Counted from the first letter of the stretch, positions 1-9,812 are shown. The stretch is 64,000 nucleotides of DNA from 20CM-2-55-15 sp964633285 (GCA_964633285.1 CAZWGA010000015.1:34616-98615), one strand, 5' to 3'. Made by a program: numbers and translations. Notes: a model not told the origin generated them from the letters alone.

Positions 1-988
1 TGACGGCGCCCTGCATTTCAAGCATCAACGGAGGAATTTTCGTCAGCTCCATTTTCCATTCGTCGCTGTAACAGATGACTCCCGAAACAAAGTAACGAGA
101 ACTGCCGGGCACGTTCGTCAACCGTTCCGCAAGCAGGCCACCGGTGCAGGATTCCGCGGTGGCGATGGTGGCGTTTTTCATCACAAGGTACATGCCGACG
201 ACTTCTTCGAGGGATTGTTCGGTGCGGGCAAAAATGTATTCGTCGAGCTCGTGCTCGATTTGTTCCCCAAGCTCCTTGAGCAGCCGGTCCGCCTCCGCCT
301 GATTCTTTCCGCGCGAAGTCAGGCGGACTTCAACCTGGCCGGGCTTCGCGAGCACTGTGGTTTCCGGGTTTTTGTACTTTGTGTAGATCGGAGCAATGCG
401 CGCATCGAGGGTGGATTCAGGCAAGCAGGCAGTCCTGAAAACCGAACGGGCCAGCGCCACGCCTCCCGCCATTTCGTGAAGACGCGGCATGCAGTATCTT
501 TCGAACATCGGCTTCAATTCCGAGGGCGGACCGGGCAGCAGGACGACATGTTTTTTTTCCGCGGACACCCAAAGGCCGGGCGCCGTGCCGTGATGGTTCT
601 CGAGAATGTCGGAACCCGTCAGCACGAGAGCCTGCCGCGCGTTATTCGGAGGCATTTCCACTCCGCGCGATTTAAATCGGCGCTGAAGCTTCTCAAGGAT
701 TTCATCATTCAATACAAGCTGGCGTTGCAGAACCCGCGCAACGACTTTGCGCGTAACGTCATCCTCTGTAGGGCCGAGTCCCCCAATCGTGATGAGGATG
801 GGAGTGCGCTCAAGAGATCCCCGTGCCGCCTGCTCCAGATAATTCTCGTCGTCGCCGACAATGAGCTTCATGACGACTGGAATCCCGATGGCATTGAGCT
901 GTTCGGTCAGATAGAGCGAATTTGTGTCCTTGAACTGCGGTGTCAACAATTCGGAACCAATCGCAATGATTTCGGCGGAGAGTGTCAT
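1..988 (-). CDS. cinA: CinA-like protein (competence/damage-inducible; NMN amidase domain), 3' truncated by window edge
   Basis: Reading leftwards from the ATG at 986-988 gives 329 residues without a stop before the window ends. The N-terminus (MTLSAEIIAIGSELLTPQF) and the ITIGGLGPTEDD segment are typical of the MoaB/MogA-like (COG1058) domain. Near residues 285-305 comes ATAESCTGGLLAERLT, the start of the C-terminal PncC/NMN deamidase domain, with its conserved Ser in ESCTGG. Full CinA is about 410-420 residues, so roughly 80-90 are outside the window. It is the last visible gene of the run rimO-yacG-pgpA-NHL-cinA and starts 16 nt after the NHL gene's stop. The family acts in pyridine nucleotide recycling; a link to competence here is unproven. 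Confidence 0.93.
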   Translation of the reverse strand, partial: MTLSAEIIAIGSELLTPQFKDTNSLYLTEQLNAIGIPVVMKLIVGDDENYLEQAARGSLERTPILITIGGLGPTEDDVTRKVVARVLQRQLVLNDEILEKLQRRFKSRGVEMPPNNARQALVLTGSDILENHHGTAPGLWVSAEKKHVVLLPGPPSELKPMFERYCMPRLHEMAGGVALARSVFRTACLPESTLDARIAPIYTKYKNPETTVLAKPGQVEVRLTSRGKNQAEADRLLKELGEQIEHELDEYIFARTEQSLEEVVGMYLVMKNATIATAESCTGGLLAERLTNVPGSSRYFVSGVICYSDEWKMELTKIPPLMLEMQGAV

Positions 989-1004
989 GTTGTTCAACAA
1001 TTAA

Positions 1005-2027
1005 TTACGGCAGCGGCTTTCCCATGATGCCGAGGCGCACCCGGTATAACGAACCGGAATCAACCACCATCAGGCTTTCCTTCAGATCGAATGCGAGACC
1101 CACCAGGCTGAGGCCCGCAACAACCAGTTCCGGTTTCCTCGGGTCCCTGAAACGGAAAATGCCCCGGCGGCCTTTGTAGGAGGCGACAGTGTAAAGTGTG
1201 CCCTCAATGTCGAATGCGAGACCCTGCGGCCGTCCGAGGCCCGTAAAGAATCGGTCCACTTCACCGCTGGGAGAAATCCGATAGATGGAATCGAAGCTCG
1301 ATGTCGTCGGTCCCGTCACGTAAAGATAGTCATCGAAGCCAAACGCGAGATGATACGCGGCAATGCTCGGCTCGAGCGTCGCAAAAACGAAAATTTCCTT
1401 GCTTGAATTGATTTTGAAGATACTGCCGCTCCGGTCGCCCACATAAAGGTTGCCGTCGCGATCGAAGGCCATGCCTGTCGCGATGCCCATTCCTTCAGTG
1501 AACAGCTCTGTTCTCCCTGCGGCATCGACTCGATAAACATTACCTTCATACCGGCTTGAAACGAAGAGCTCGCCCGTCAGGCTGAATGCCAGGCCCGTGG
1601 CGTTCATAATGTCGGTCACCAGCGGAGTGACAGCGCCTTTGGGTGTGACCTTATAGATTGAAACGGGAGTCTTCTGGCCGCGCCGCCCGCTATACGTTGC
1701 ATAGACATTTCCTTCCGGATCGACTGCGGGATTCGCGACCGGATGAAGATTCGACGCCAGCTTTTTTCCGATCTCGTAGGGAAATGGCCGGCTCGCATCG
1801 CCGTTGGTCTGAACAACAAGTTCAGAGGTTCCGAGCTCGGCTGAAGACTCCGGCACTTTTGCGATGATGTAATCGTTCGAAGCCATCGTTACCTGTGCGC
1901 TGAAATCGCCGAAACGCACTTGAGGCTGCGCCGTTCCCGCCAGCTCGCGGCCGGCATATTCGATAATCACTTCGCCCCCGGGAAGCGCCGCTTTGGGAAC
2001 CACGCCTTTGATTGTAATGTCAGCCAT
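1005..2027 (-). CDS. TIG/IPT domain plus NHL/SMP-30-type beta-propeller protein
   Basis: 340 residues with no signal peptide. Residues 1-85 look like an IPT/TIG immunoglobulin-like fold (PGGEVIIEYAGREL). The rest is a six-bladed-propeller type NHL/SMP-30 region with repeated units of the form NPAVDPEGNVYATY, GLAFSLTGELFVSSR, GMAFDRDGNLYVGDR and GLAFDIEGTLYTVAS. The lack of an export signal suggests a cytoplasmic protein, unlike the giant NHL/TIG protein at the right end of the window. It lies 2 nt downstream of pgpA and 16 nt upstream of cinA, so it is probably co-transcribed with housekeeping genes. Ligand or enzymatic activity cannot be told: SMP-30 relatives are lactonases, but the metal ligands were not verified. 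Confidence 0.8.
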   Translation of the reverse strand: MADITIKGVVPKAALPGGEVIIEYAGRELAGTAQPQVRFGDFSAQVTMASNDYIIAKVPESSAELGTSELVVQTNGDASRPFPYEIGKKLASNLHPVANPAVDPEGNVYATYSGRRGQKTPVSIYKVTPKGAVTPLVTDIMNATGLAFSLTGELFVSSRYEGNVYRVDAAGRTELFTEGMGIATGMAFDRDGNLYVGDRSGSIFKINSSKEIFVFATLEPSIAAYHLAFGFDDYLYVTGPTTSSFDSIYRISPSGEVDRFFTGLGRPQGLAFDIEGTLYTVASYKGRRGIFRFRDPRKPELVVAGLSLVGLAFDLKESLMVVDSGSLYRVRLGIMGKPLP

Positions 2028-2029
2028 TA

Positions 2030-2536
2030 TCAGTACTTCATCAGCACGTAGCGAACGATCGTTAATACCATGAGAGCAAAAATCCCCGCGCCTACATCGT
2101 CGGCAACGACTCCGAATCCGCCTTTGAGTTTCTCCAAACGCCGAATTGGAAAGGGTTTCAAGATATCAAACAATCGAAAGAGTCCGAATCCAAGCGCGAC
2201 ATAGAAAGCCGAAAGTTGATACCTGCCCGCGGCGATCCCGAACGTGATCATCTGACCGACAACCTCATCGATGACGATCCGCTGCGCATCATGTCCCCAG
2301 AGATGCTCGACACGAAACGACGCCCAGATGCCGATGACGAAGAAAAAAATTATAGCATGCGGATAATATGCGGCGAGGTGAAGCGCTTCCATCAATAGAT
2401 AGATCAAAACGCCCACAATCGAACCGGCCGTTCCGGGCGCCTTCGGCGCAAAACCCGCTCCACCGGCTGTGGCAACGGCTACGGCAATCCAATCGAGGCC
2501 GCGAATGGCCTCACTCTTCGTTTTCACGATTTCCAT
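2030..2536 (-). CDS. pgpA: phosphatidylglycerophosphatase A
   Basis: 168 residues, the usual family length. It removes the phosphate from phosphatidylglycerol phosphate in the inner membrane. Hallmarks are GFAPKAPGTAGSIVGVLIYL near the N-terminus, the RIVIDEVVGQMI segment in the middle and FDILKPFPIRRLEKLKGGFG followed by VADDVGAG near the C-terminus, with several hydrophobic membrane segments between. The ATG lies inside the 3' end of yacG (26-nt overlap), which points to translational coupling. The pairing of pgpA with cinA downstream is a common bacterial arrangement. Confidence 0.93.
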   Translation of the reverse strand: MEIVKTKSEAIRGLDWIAVAVATAGGAGFAPKAPGTAGSIVGVLIYLLMEALHLAAYYPHAIIFFFVIGIWASFRVEHLWGHDAQRIVIDEVVGQMITFGIAAGRYQLSAFYVALGFGLFRLFDILKPFPIRRLEKLKGGFGVVADDVGAGIFALMVLTIVRYVLMKY

Positions 2537-2696
2537 TCGATCGGTGGGTTTCTTCGGGCGGCTTTTCTTTCGTTGGAAGCCGATACTCTCCGCCCGCCCA
2601 TCTTCCGAGATCGATCAACTTGCACCTTTCATTACAGAATGGACGATACGGATTTCCGTCGTATGGAGTCTCTTTCCCGCACGCCGGACACTTCAT
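2511..2696 (-). CDS. yacG: DNA gyrase inhibitor YacG (zinc-binding)
   Basis: 61 residues. MKCPACGK and the later PFCNERCKLIDLGRWAGGEYRLP give the Cys4 zinc site (CPxC...CxxxC) and the conserved DLGRW core of YacG. The family binds GyrB and inhibits gyrase. The C-terminal tail (about residues 44-61) is charged and probably disordered. Its start overlaps the end of rimO by 4 nt and its end overlaps pgpA by 26 nt. Confidence 0.93.
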   Translation of the reverse strand: MKCPACGKETPYDGNPYRPFCNERCKLIDLGRWAGGEYRLPTKEKPPEETHRSNGNRENEE

Positions 2697-4066
2697 GGAA
2701 GAGGCCGGCGAATCGCGCCGATCAAGTCGTACTCCATGCTATCCGTGATCTCGACGGCATAGAACTCCCCAACTCGCGGCCTGCAATCTTCCACATCGTT
2801 GATTAACACTTTCCCATCAATTTCCGGGGCCTGTGTTTCCATCCGGCCCTGCAGCAGAAGTTCCGATTCTTCCGACGAACCTTCCAGCAGCACTTCCACC
2901 GTGCGCCCAATCATCCCCCGCAACTTCTTTGAAGAAATTTCCGCCTGGGTTTTCATGATTTGATTCCGTCGCCGCACGGCAACACCACGTTGAACTTTTT
3001 GATCGAGATCGAATGCGCCCGTGCCTTCTTCATCGGAGTAGAGGAAAACGCCCACGTTGTCGAAATGAACGTTCCTGGTGAAAGTAAGAATCTCGTTGAA
3101 ATCCGCCTCTGTTTCCCCGGGAAACCCGACAATGAAAGATGTTCGAAAACCCGCGGCCGGCATGAGCCTGCGAATATCTTCAATCTGCTTTTCGTAAGTT
3201 TCGCGATGCCCTCCGCGTTTCATGCGTTCAAGCACCGCCCGGCTGGCGTGCTGATACGGGATGTCGAAATATTTGCAGAGCCTCTCTTCTTCGGAGACCA
3301 ACCGCACCAGATCTGCTGAAACCATCGTTGGATAACAGTAAAGAAACCGCACCCACTTCAGTCCGCCGATCTTCACGAGTTCTCGAAGAAGTGTGGTGAT
3401 GCCGTCATGCAGCCCGAGATCCTTGCCGTAGGCCATGGTGTCCTGCGAGACAATGATGATCTCCCGAACGCCCTGGTCCGCCAGTCTTCGCGATTCCGCC
3501 ACAAGATCGGCAACCGTACGGCTGCGGAATCGGCCGCGAAAACCGGGAATCGCGCAGAACGTGCAGACGTGATCGCAGCCTTCCGAGATTTTCAGATACG
3601 CCATGTGCGCTGGAGTTGTGAGAACGCGCGGAATTGTCGGTATTTCCGCCGACGTGTACAACGCGTCGATCGAAACCGGTACCAAGGGGTCAGACCCCTC
3701 GTCCCCGTTCACGTTGACGGCTTCGAGAATGCGGCCGAGTTCGTCGGGACCGAAGATGAAATCGATTTCCGGGATCTCTTTTTGAATTTCGCTGCGATAC
3801 CGCTCGGCAAGACAGCCGGCAACAACCAGCTTCTTGCAATTTCCGTGCTCCTTCAGCGCGGCCATTTCGAGAATCGTGTCGATGGATTCCCTTTTGGCGC
3901 TATCGATGAAGCCGCATGTGTTGACGACGATGACATCGGCTTCTTCCTTCTTTGCGGTGATGGAATATCCATCGCGCGCCAGAGTTCCAAGCATGACTTC
4001 GCTGTCGACAAGATTCTTGGGACAGCCCAGACTCACAAACCCCACTTTGGTTTTCTTTTCGAACAT
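2693..4066 (-). CDS. rimO: ribosomal protein S12 methylthiotransferase RimO
   Basis: 457 residues; radical-SAM enzyme that methylthiolates an aspartate of ribosomal protein S12. The N-terminal UPF0004 domain carries cluster cysteines C15 (SLGCPKN), C51 (NTCGF) and C85 (GCLAE). The radical-SAM CxxxCxxC is C164/C168/C171 (CDHVCTFC). A TRAM domain closes the C-terminus. Residues 121-129 (GDEGSDPLV), in the linker between the first two domains, are encoded by a REP-like palindrome that also occurs at 51262-51290, so the linker seems to have absorbed a repeat insertion without breaking the frame. It is the first gene of the minus-strand housekeeping operon. Confidence 0.96.
   Translation of the reverse strand: MFEKKTKVGFVSLGCPKNLVDSEVMLGTLARDGYSITAKKEEADVIVVNTCGFIDSAKRESIDTILEMAALKEHGNCKKLVVAGCLAERYRSEIQKEIPEIDFIFGPDELGRILEAVNVNGDEGSDPLVPVSIDALYTSAEIPTIPRVLTTPAHMAYLKISEGCDHVCTFCAIPGFRGRFRSRTVADLVAESRRLADQGVREIIIVSQDTMAYGKDLGLHDGITTLLRELVKIGGLKWVRFLYCYPTMVSADLVRLVSEEERLCKYFDIPYQHASRAVLERMKRGGHRETYEKQIEDIRRLMPAAGFRTSFIVGFPGETEADFNEILTFTRNVHFDNVGVFLYSDEEGTGAFDLDQKVQRGVAVRRRNQIMKTQAEISSKKLRGMIGRTVEVLLEGSSEESELLLQGRMETQAPEIDGKVLINDVEDCRPRVGEFYAVEITDSMEYDLIGAIRRPLP
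3683..3706 (-). repeat. REP-like palindromic repeat, copy 1 (inside rimO)
   Basis: On the minus strand this 24-nt stretch (GGGGACGAGGGGTCTGACC then CCTTG) matches 51262-51285 at 23 of 24 positions. The core AGGGGTCTGACCCCT is palindromic around one base. It is read in frame as residues 121-128 of RimO. Confidence 0.75.
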
Positions 4067-4210
4067 ATTGGATTGAACGCGGAAGTAGCCCGCAGCGACG
4101 TTTGACGCGGAGGCCTTTCGTTGACGCGCCTCAGATATCGCGCTGCTTCCGAAACATTGTACCAGCGTCGATCAGATTCGCTTTGGGGTTAATGGGAGTC
4201 CCGAAGACAC

Positions 4211-4240
4211 AAATGCCACAGGCTTAAGCCTGTGGCATTT
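4211..4240. terminator. perfect 30-bp palindrome, probable terminator of the PEP-CTERM gene
   Basis: Two 15-nt arms meet with no loop base (core CACAGGCTTAAGCCTGTG). It lies 23 nt downstream of the stop of the minus-strand PEP-CTERM gene and upstream of rimO. It lacks a clear T-tract on the minus strand (ATTTGTG follows), so an intergenic REP-type palindrome is an equal possibility. Confidence 0.5.
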
Positions 4241-4262
4241 TATGGAGAAGAACGAAAACGAA

Positions 4263-5102
4263 CTACTTCTGATTCTTGCGACGGGCAAGGCCCAATCCCA
4301 CCAGGCCGGAGCCGAGAAGGAGAAGGGTTGCCGGTTCAGGAGTCGGCTGAACCTCTCCATTTCGCACGGAGAAAATGTACCGGCCATCGGTATCGCTGTT
4401 CAGGCGGTGACTAATCAAAGCGTTCGGGCCTGGACCGCCGCAGGTACCGCTATCAATGAACGCGCCGTTAACACCCGACCCTGCAAGTTCCGTTGCCACG
4501 GTTCCATTGGACCAACCGGCGCGTGCTGAGGATCCACCGCAACCTTGGTCATCGCTCCCGCTTGCTTGACCTGCTTCCCATTGGATCTGGTCATAGTTGA
4601 ACATGAAGTCAAAATCTCCGGCGCCAACGTCGGACCTGTTCACCACAACCAACTGGAAGGAATTCCGATTGGTATGGGATGCGTCGCCGTAATAGTAATC
4701 AACATTTCGCCAGCTGGCGCCCCACGCAGCGTGACCGCCATATGTACCGGCACCGTATTGGGTGGAATCGCCTGCGTACCGTGAATCCACATCTCCAAAA
4801 AACGGAGCCATGATCGGAATACCTGCAGTCACGATTGGATAGGGTGTGTAGGTATACTGTGGACCAGCAAATGTCACGTTACCGTTGTTGTTTACGTACA
4901 GACTGCCGTAGCTGTTTCCGTAGAAGTTGATCGTAAAACCGAGTCCGGTACCGCCCGTAGAGCCATCATCATTGCAGCAGAAGGTGTGGAAATCGAATCC
5001 TGGCAGAACCGCGCCCGCCTGTGCGTGTTGAACAGCCGCTAGGCTCAGAACTACCAAAAGGATCGCAAACTGTGCCGACTTCCTTGTCCATGTTGCTTTC
5101 AT
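4263..5102 (-). CDS. PEP-CTERM sorting-domain protein with nidogen-like extracellular domain
   Basis: 279 residues. Residues 1-29 form a signal peptide ending near QHAQAGA. The body resembles a nidogen (NIDO) domain: FTINFYGNSYGSLYVNNNGN, IPIMAPFFGDVDSR, NSFQLVVVNRSD and FDFMFNYDQIQWE. The C-terminal tail is a textbook PEP-CTERM signal: PTPEPATLLLLGSG, a short membrane helix, then ARRKNQK. Such proteins are cleaved by exosortase and tied to exopolysaccharide at the cell surface; no exosortase gene is in the window. A sigma-54-like promoter lies 44 nt upstream of the ATG and a GGAGG ribosome site a few bases before it. It stands alone as a transcription unit. Confidence 0.88.
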   Translation of the reverse strand: MKATWTRKSAQFAILLVVLSLAAVQHAQAGAVLPGFDFHTFCCNDDGSTGGTGLGFTINFYGNSYGSLYVNNNGNVTFAGPQYTYTPYPIVTAGIPIMAPFFGDVDSRYAGDSTQYGAGTYGGHAAWGASWRNVDYYYGDASHTNRNSFQLVVVNRSDVGAGDFDFMFNYDQIQWEAGQASGSDDQGCGGSSARAGWSNGTVATELAGSGVNGAFIDSGTCGGPGPNALISHRLNSDTDGRYIFSVRNGEVQPTPEPATLLLLGSGLVGLGLARRKNQK

Positions 5103-5456
5103 ATCGTCATTGTCCTCCTGAAAGAATCATTCTCTGCGTGGGAGAAGCAAACGGGAGTCCATCGCACACTCCTCGTTTTAGTCGTTGTGAATAAAAGAGT
5201 TACTCGTTGGTAGGGAATCCAGGGACAGATTGCAGTTCGTAAAGATATCCGACGAAAGTATGGAGTCGTTCGAGCGAATTGTCCCATGTTGTTTCAAATG
5301 TGAGGGTTTTCGACATCTCCCAAGAATTGAATAATCGTAAAGGAGCCGGACACTTCACCGGTAGAACGCCTGTCCCGCGAAAACCATACTTTCTTCTAGG
5401 AATACTTATGGTTAGAGATTGGAAACGCCGCCGGAGCGTCGGATGCCCTTACAGTT
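5103..5456. other. 354-bp intergenic region
   Basis: This gap separates the PEP-CTERM gene from tgpA, both on the minus strand. The left part carries the sigma-54-like promoter and ribosome site of the PEP-CTERM gene. The right part is the downstream region of the tgpA operon. I see no convincing coding sequence or RNA gene; the short frames here have no domain signature. Confidence 0.5.
5146..5161 (-). promoter_or_regulatory. candidate sigma-54 promoter for the PEP-CTERM gene
   Basis: On the minus strand the sequence is TGGACTCCCGTTTGCT. This fits the -24/-12 consensus TGGCAC-N5-TTGCW with exact GG-to-GC spacing and a perfect TTGCT; ACT replaces CAC in the first half. It sits 44 nt upstream of the start codon at 5102, leaving room for an approximately 30-nt leader with a GGAGG site. 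PEP-CTERM genes of many bacteria are controlled by sigma-54 and the PrsK/PrsR system, which supports the reading. Confidence 0.55.
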
Positions 5457-7559
5457 TCAATTGCATCCCCGCAGTTCCCTGATCGTTTCTTCAAGCAGGA
5501 CGAAATCGTCTTTCGAAATGGGCAGCCGACCGTATCTGGCTCTTTCAAAAACATCCAACGCTTTTTCCAGAATGGACCGCCGGTACGGATCCGGTAATCC
5601 CAGGATCCATTCCCGCCAGGTTTGTGCAGGCCGGCGCTTTCTGGTTTTGGGTTCCGCAAGCCTCATGGCGCGATAAAAGAGTTGTTCCACGACGTCTTCC
5701 CGAACAGTGCCATGGCCGCGCCGCAGCCGCCAGATTCGCCACTGCAGTTGAATCCTGTTTCCGAATCGAAGGGCCAGGGCGCCGGACACAACCAATCCCA
5801 GAAGGATCCAGAACCACACCGTTTCGACCCAATGGCGCACCACCATCGAGAACCGGTCGGAGAGAAGCTGGCCTTGCATGACCCATCGGTCCGATTTTTC
5901 GCGCATGGCTGCCTGTACGGACTGTGCGCGATCCTGCGCGCTCCGGAACAACTGCATTTGAGCTCCGGAGTCGTAAACGATGATGTACGAATTCCAGAAG
6001 AGCTCCATCGCGTCGGCGTATTGCGAAATCTGTCGCGCCAGACTCATTTCCTGTTGATCGGCGCTCGGAGGAGTCGGATCGAATTCCATCCAGCCGCGGC
6101 CGGGCGCATAAACCTCGACCCAACTGTGCGCATCCGATTCACGAATGATGTAGTCGCCGCCTACGGGATTGTATTCCCCCATCAGAAACCCGTTGACGAT
6201 CCGCGTCGGAATTCCTGCAGCGCGCAGCAGAATCGCCATCGCCGAAGCAAAGTATTCGCAATGTCCTGCTTTCGCTTCGAAGAGGAATGTGCTCACAGGC
6301 TGCAGTCCGGGATTCCACGTCAGATTCAGCGTGTATTTGTAATTTCGTTTGAGGTAGCCCTCAACAAGCGCCGCTTTTTCCAAAGTGGATTTCGACTTCG
6401 CCGTGATATCGCGGGCCAGTTGTGGAATTCGAGGATCGAGACCTTCCGGCAGTTGAAGATATCGGATGGCGATCTGTGGAGGAACGGCATCGTCCGGTAC
6501 GGGCATCGCAAGAAGCCGCGATCGATCCGGTATTTCGGAAAGAACTTCGTACTGAATCCGTCGCGCGATTGGAAATCGCAGATAAATGGAATCGTCGCTA
6601 TCGTATTCCACGCTCTGCAATCGCCCTGAAACGGAACGAACCTGATGAGGACCAAACAGCGCATTCGTCGCCAGCGGTTCGAGCAGGATCTCGTAGCGCG
6701 CCACATCGGCGGCGTGGACCACGGGCCCGATTGAATACTGATTATCCGGCGACACCTGCACGATACTGCGCCGGCGGTCGGTCTTGGACCAGTTGTACCC
6801 ATCAAAACGGTCGAGCGCGATCCCGCGCCATTTCAAAACGGCGAAAGCCGTTCCGGTAACTGGCCTGGCGTGCATGACGACTGCTGAACTGGTCTTCATT
6901 TGACCGATCTCACCCAACTGCACGCTATCCGTGAATCCGGATATCAACAGCGACTGCGCCGCCGCTCGCGTGAAATAACCTGTTCCGACCCGCGGGATGA
7001 CCAGGAATAAGACAACGCCGCTGATAACGATCCAGATTGTTGCCCACAAGCTCATGCCGGTCAGCGGAACTGCGATCTCCTGGGCTTGAGAACTGGCTTT
7101 GCGCTCGGAACGGTACATGTCGAAACTCATCAACGTGGATACGAGAGCGACCAGGAACATGAACAAAGTCGCAATGAAAGACATGTCGATGGTCAGCGAC
7201 GATGCGGCCAGCAGTTGCAGAAACGACAGGATGATCAGATACAGATAATCCTTGTCCGTCTTTTCCTGGAATAGTTTCGCGAGTTGCAAAAAGAGGACGA
7301 GGTGAATCGACGCGGGGATAAACGATCGCGACAAGACCGCTGCATCGAAGAAGAAAAAGAAGATATAGGCGCACGACAGGACAAACGCGCCGCGGGGGGA
7401 AAGCGGCGCCGGCAGGCTCATCACGGTGCAATAGACGCTTATCGCCAGCCCCGCTGAAAAAATCGCGATGGCCGGACCGTCGAGACGGCCGGTCAACGCC
7501 AGCGCGACGAAGGCGCTGATCATCAGGCCATGACACGAGATTTGAAAATACCGGCGCAT
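5457..7559 (-). CDS. TgpA-like membrane transglutaminase (DUF3488 + transglutaminase core)
   Basis: 700 residues. About six membrane helices occupy residues 10-190 (DUF3488/TgpA_N). A periplasmic region follows with a transglutaminase-like core whose triad is C434 (AGHCEYFASAM), H478 (DAHSWVEV) and D494 (MEFDPTPP). A last membrane helix near 575-595 is followed by a cytoplasmic DUF4129-like tail. Family members are periplasmic proteases or transglutaminase-like enzymes of unsettled substrate. The start codon directly abuts the stop of the DUF58 gene, and with the MoxR gene this makes the classical MoxR-DUF58-TgpA operon. Confidence 0.92.
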   Translation of the reverse strand: MRRYFQISCHGLMISAFVALALTGRLDGPAIAIFSAGLAISVYCTVMSLPAPLSPRGAFVLSCAYIFFFFFDAAVLSRSFIPASIHLVLFLQLAKLFQEKTDKDYLYLIILSFLQLLAASSLTIDMSFIATLFMFLVALVSTLMSFDMYRSERKASSQAQEIAVPLTGMSLWATIWIVISGVVLFLVIPRVGTGYFTRAAAQSLLISGFTDSVQLGEIGQMKTSSAVVMHARPVTGTAFAVLKWRGIALDRFDGYNWSKTDRRRSIVQVSPDNQYSIGPVVHAADVARYEILLEPLATNALFGPHQVRSVSGRLQSVEYDSDDSIYLRFPIARRIQYEVLSEIPDRSRLLAMPVPDDAVPPQIAIRYLQLPEGLDPRIPQLARDITAKSKSTLEKAALVEGYLKRNYKYTLNLTWNPGLQPVSTFLFEAKAGHCEYFASAMAILLRAAGIPTRIVNGFLMGEYNPVGGDYIIRESDAHSWVEVYAPGRGWMEFDPTPPSADQQEMSLARQISQYADAMELFWNSYIIVYDSGAQMQLFRSAQDRAQSVQAAMREKSDRWVMQGQLLSDRFSMVVRHWVETVWFWILLGLVVSGALALRFGNRIQLQWRIWRLRRGHGTVREDVVEQLFYRAMRLAEPKTRKRRPAQTWREWILGLPDPYRRSILEKALDVFERARYGRLPISKDDFVLLEETIRELRGCN

Positions 7560-8765
7560 CTAAGATCTCAAAGATAAACGCAGAGCGCGCGCGTCCGCAG
7601 GCGGCGGCGCCGCGCGCGAAGACATCTGGACGAGGGCCAGATAATGCAGAATCGAATTCAACACTCCCTGCGAATGTCCCGGACCGCTCTGCCAGTCGTC
7701 GGACAGGAATTCCACTTCCAGACCGGCGTGAAAGAGGTGATAAGCAAGTGAGGCCGCCCGGCTGACAAGGTCTTCGAACCGGTTCGCATCCAGAGCTTGC
7801 CCGAATCGGTCGAATGCAACCACGATGCGATGACTTTCTTCGGCCGCGTATTCACGCGTCTTGAGCACCGAGGTTTTCGCTGAGGCCTTCCAATGCACAT
7901 GACGCGCGCTATCGGAAGGAAGATAATCGCGAATCATGTACAGGTCGTGCCCGAATCCCTTTTCGAAGCGGACGCTCGAACCTTGCGCGTCGAGGACTGC
8001 GAAATCCATTTGATCGTGTGGAATGATTTCGGGATAGCAGATGCAATCGGCTTCAACCTTGTATGTACGATCCTTCACAAAGAACCCAAACGGAAAACGC
8101 GATATCCCTTTCACTTCGCGGATCCGGTACTGTCCCCTTTTGACAATCTTCGCCTGCCCGGTTTGAGAGACCTGTTGTTGACCACGAACAGCCGGGACAT
8201 AGAACGGCGAAAACTGAAACGGTCCGTCGTCCACGGGTTCCAGATTGATCGAAAATGAAGGAAAGGCGCGCTTCTCATTCTGAACATGAACCGTAATTGG
8301 AAACGACTCCTGCACAAAGCAATGAGACGGAATCCGGAAACCGATTCGGAGAAAGCGAAAGTTCAAAGCCGAAAGGAATCCCGACAGCAACAGGACGGCG
8401 AGCAATGCCGACAGCACCATGTAAAGGAGGTTATTGGCAGTATTAATCGCAGCGAAGATGACGACCGTCACCGCGCCAAAATAAATCCAGCCTTCACGCG
8501 TGACATGGTAGTGAGACAAGAACGGCAGCCAGCCCCAATCCACGCTCGCGGCCAGGCGCGGAACAAATCGAATACCTACCCAGACCGCAATTCCAAGGGC
8601 AATGAATGCGGAAACCGCCGCAGGCAGGACTGCCCCTGAGCGTCCGGCGCTGGAAGAATAGAGCGCAGCCATCATGGCAATGGCCAGCAGACCGATCGAC
8701 GAACTGAAGTTCCACCACATGGCGCGATGGTGTGGGGTCGTGTTCGTCAGCCAATTGATTTTCAT
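7560..8765 (-). CDS. DUF58 domain-containing protein
   Basis: 401 residues from the ATG at 8763-8765 (a TTG two codons upstream is less likely). Two pairs of membrane helices occupy residues 20-60 and about 85-130. The DUF58 signature is DLYMIRDYLPSDSARHVHWKAS followed by LKTREYAAEESHRIVVAFD, with its D-R-HW core; this resembles a von Willebrand A-type fold. DUF58 proteins are thought to act with MoxR AAA+ ATPases in assembling or maturing other proteins. The protein sits between moxR and tgpA. Confidence 0.88.
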   Translation of the reverse strand: MKINWLTNTTPHHRAMWWNFSSSIGLLAIAMMAALYSSSAGRSGAVLPAAVSAFIALGIAVWVGIRFVPRLAASVDWGWLPFLSHYHVTREGWIYFGAVTVVIFAAINTANNLLYMVLSALLAVLLLSGFLSALNFRFLRIGFRIPSHCFVQESFPITVHVQNEKRAFPSFSINLEPVDDGPFQFSPFYVPAVRGQQQVSQTGQAKIVKRGQYRIREVKGISRFPFGFFVKDRTYKVEADCICYPEIIPHDQMDFAVLDAQGSSVRFEKGFGHDLYMIRDYLPSDSARHVHWKASAKTSVLKTREYAAEESHRIVVAFDRFGQALDANRFEDLVSRAASLAYHLFHAGLEVEFLSDDWQSGPGHSQGVLNSILHYLALVQMSSRAAPPPADARALRLSLRS

Positions 8766-8801
8766 GAACAATATCGCTCGCTTCGGGAGAGGTTATCTCC
8801 T

Positions 8802-9749
<948 letters not shown>

Positions 9750-9812
9750 CGTGCCGGACCGATTCTAACACAAGGACAATCGGCGTCCCGGACCGGTTCA
9801 AATCAGAGTGAT

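Noticed and set aside
215..1027. 270-residue plus-strand frame
   Set aside because: Antisense shadow of cinA; no domain, no ribosome site, and the minus-strand frame has clear CinA motifs.
4211..4240. Integron attC or phage attachment site
   Set aside because: Simple perfect palindrome without integrase or cassette genes nearby.
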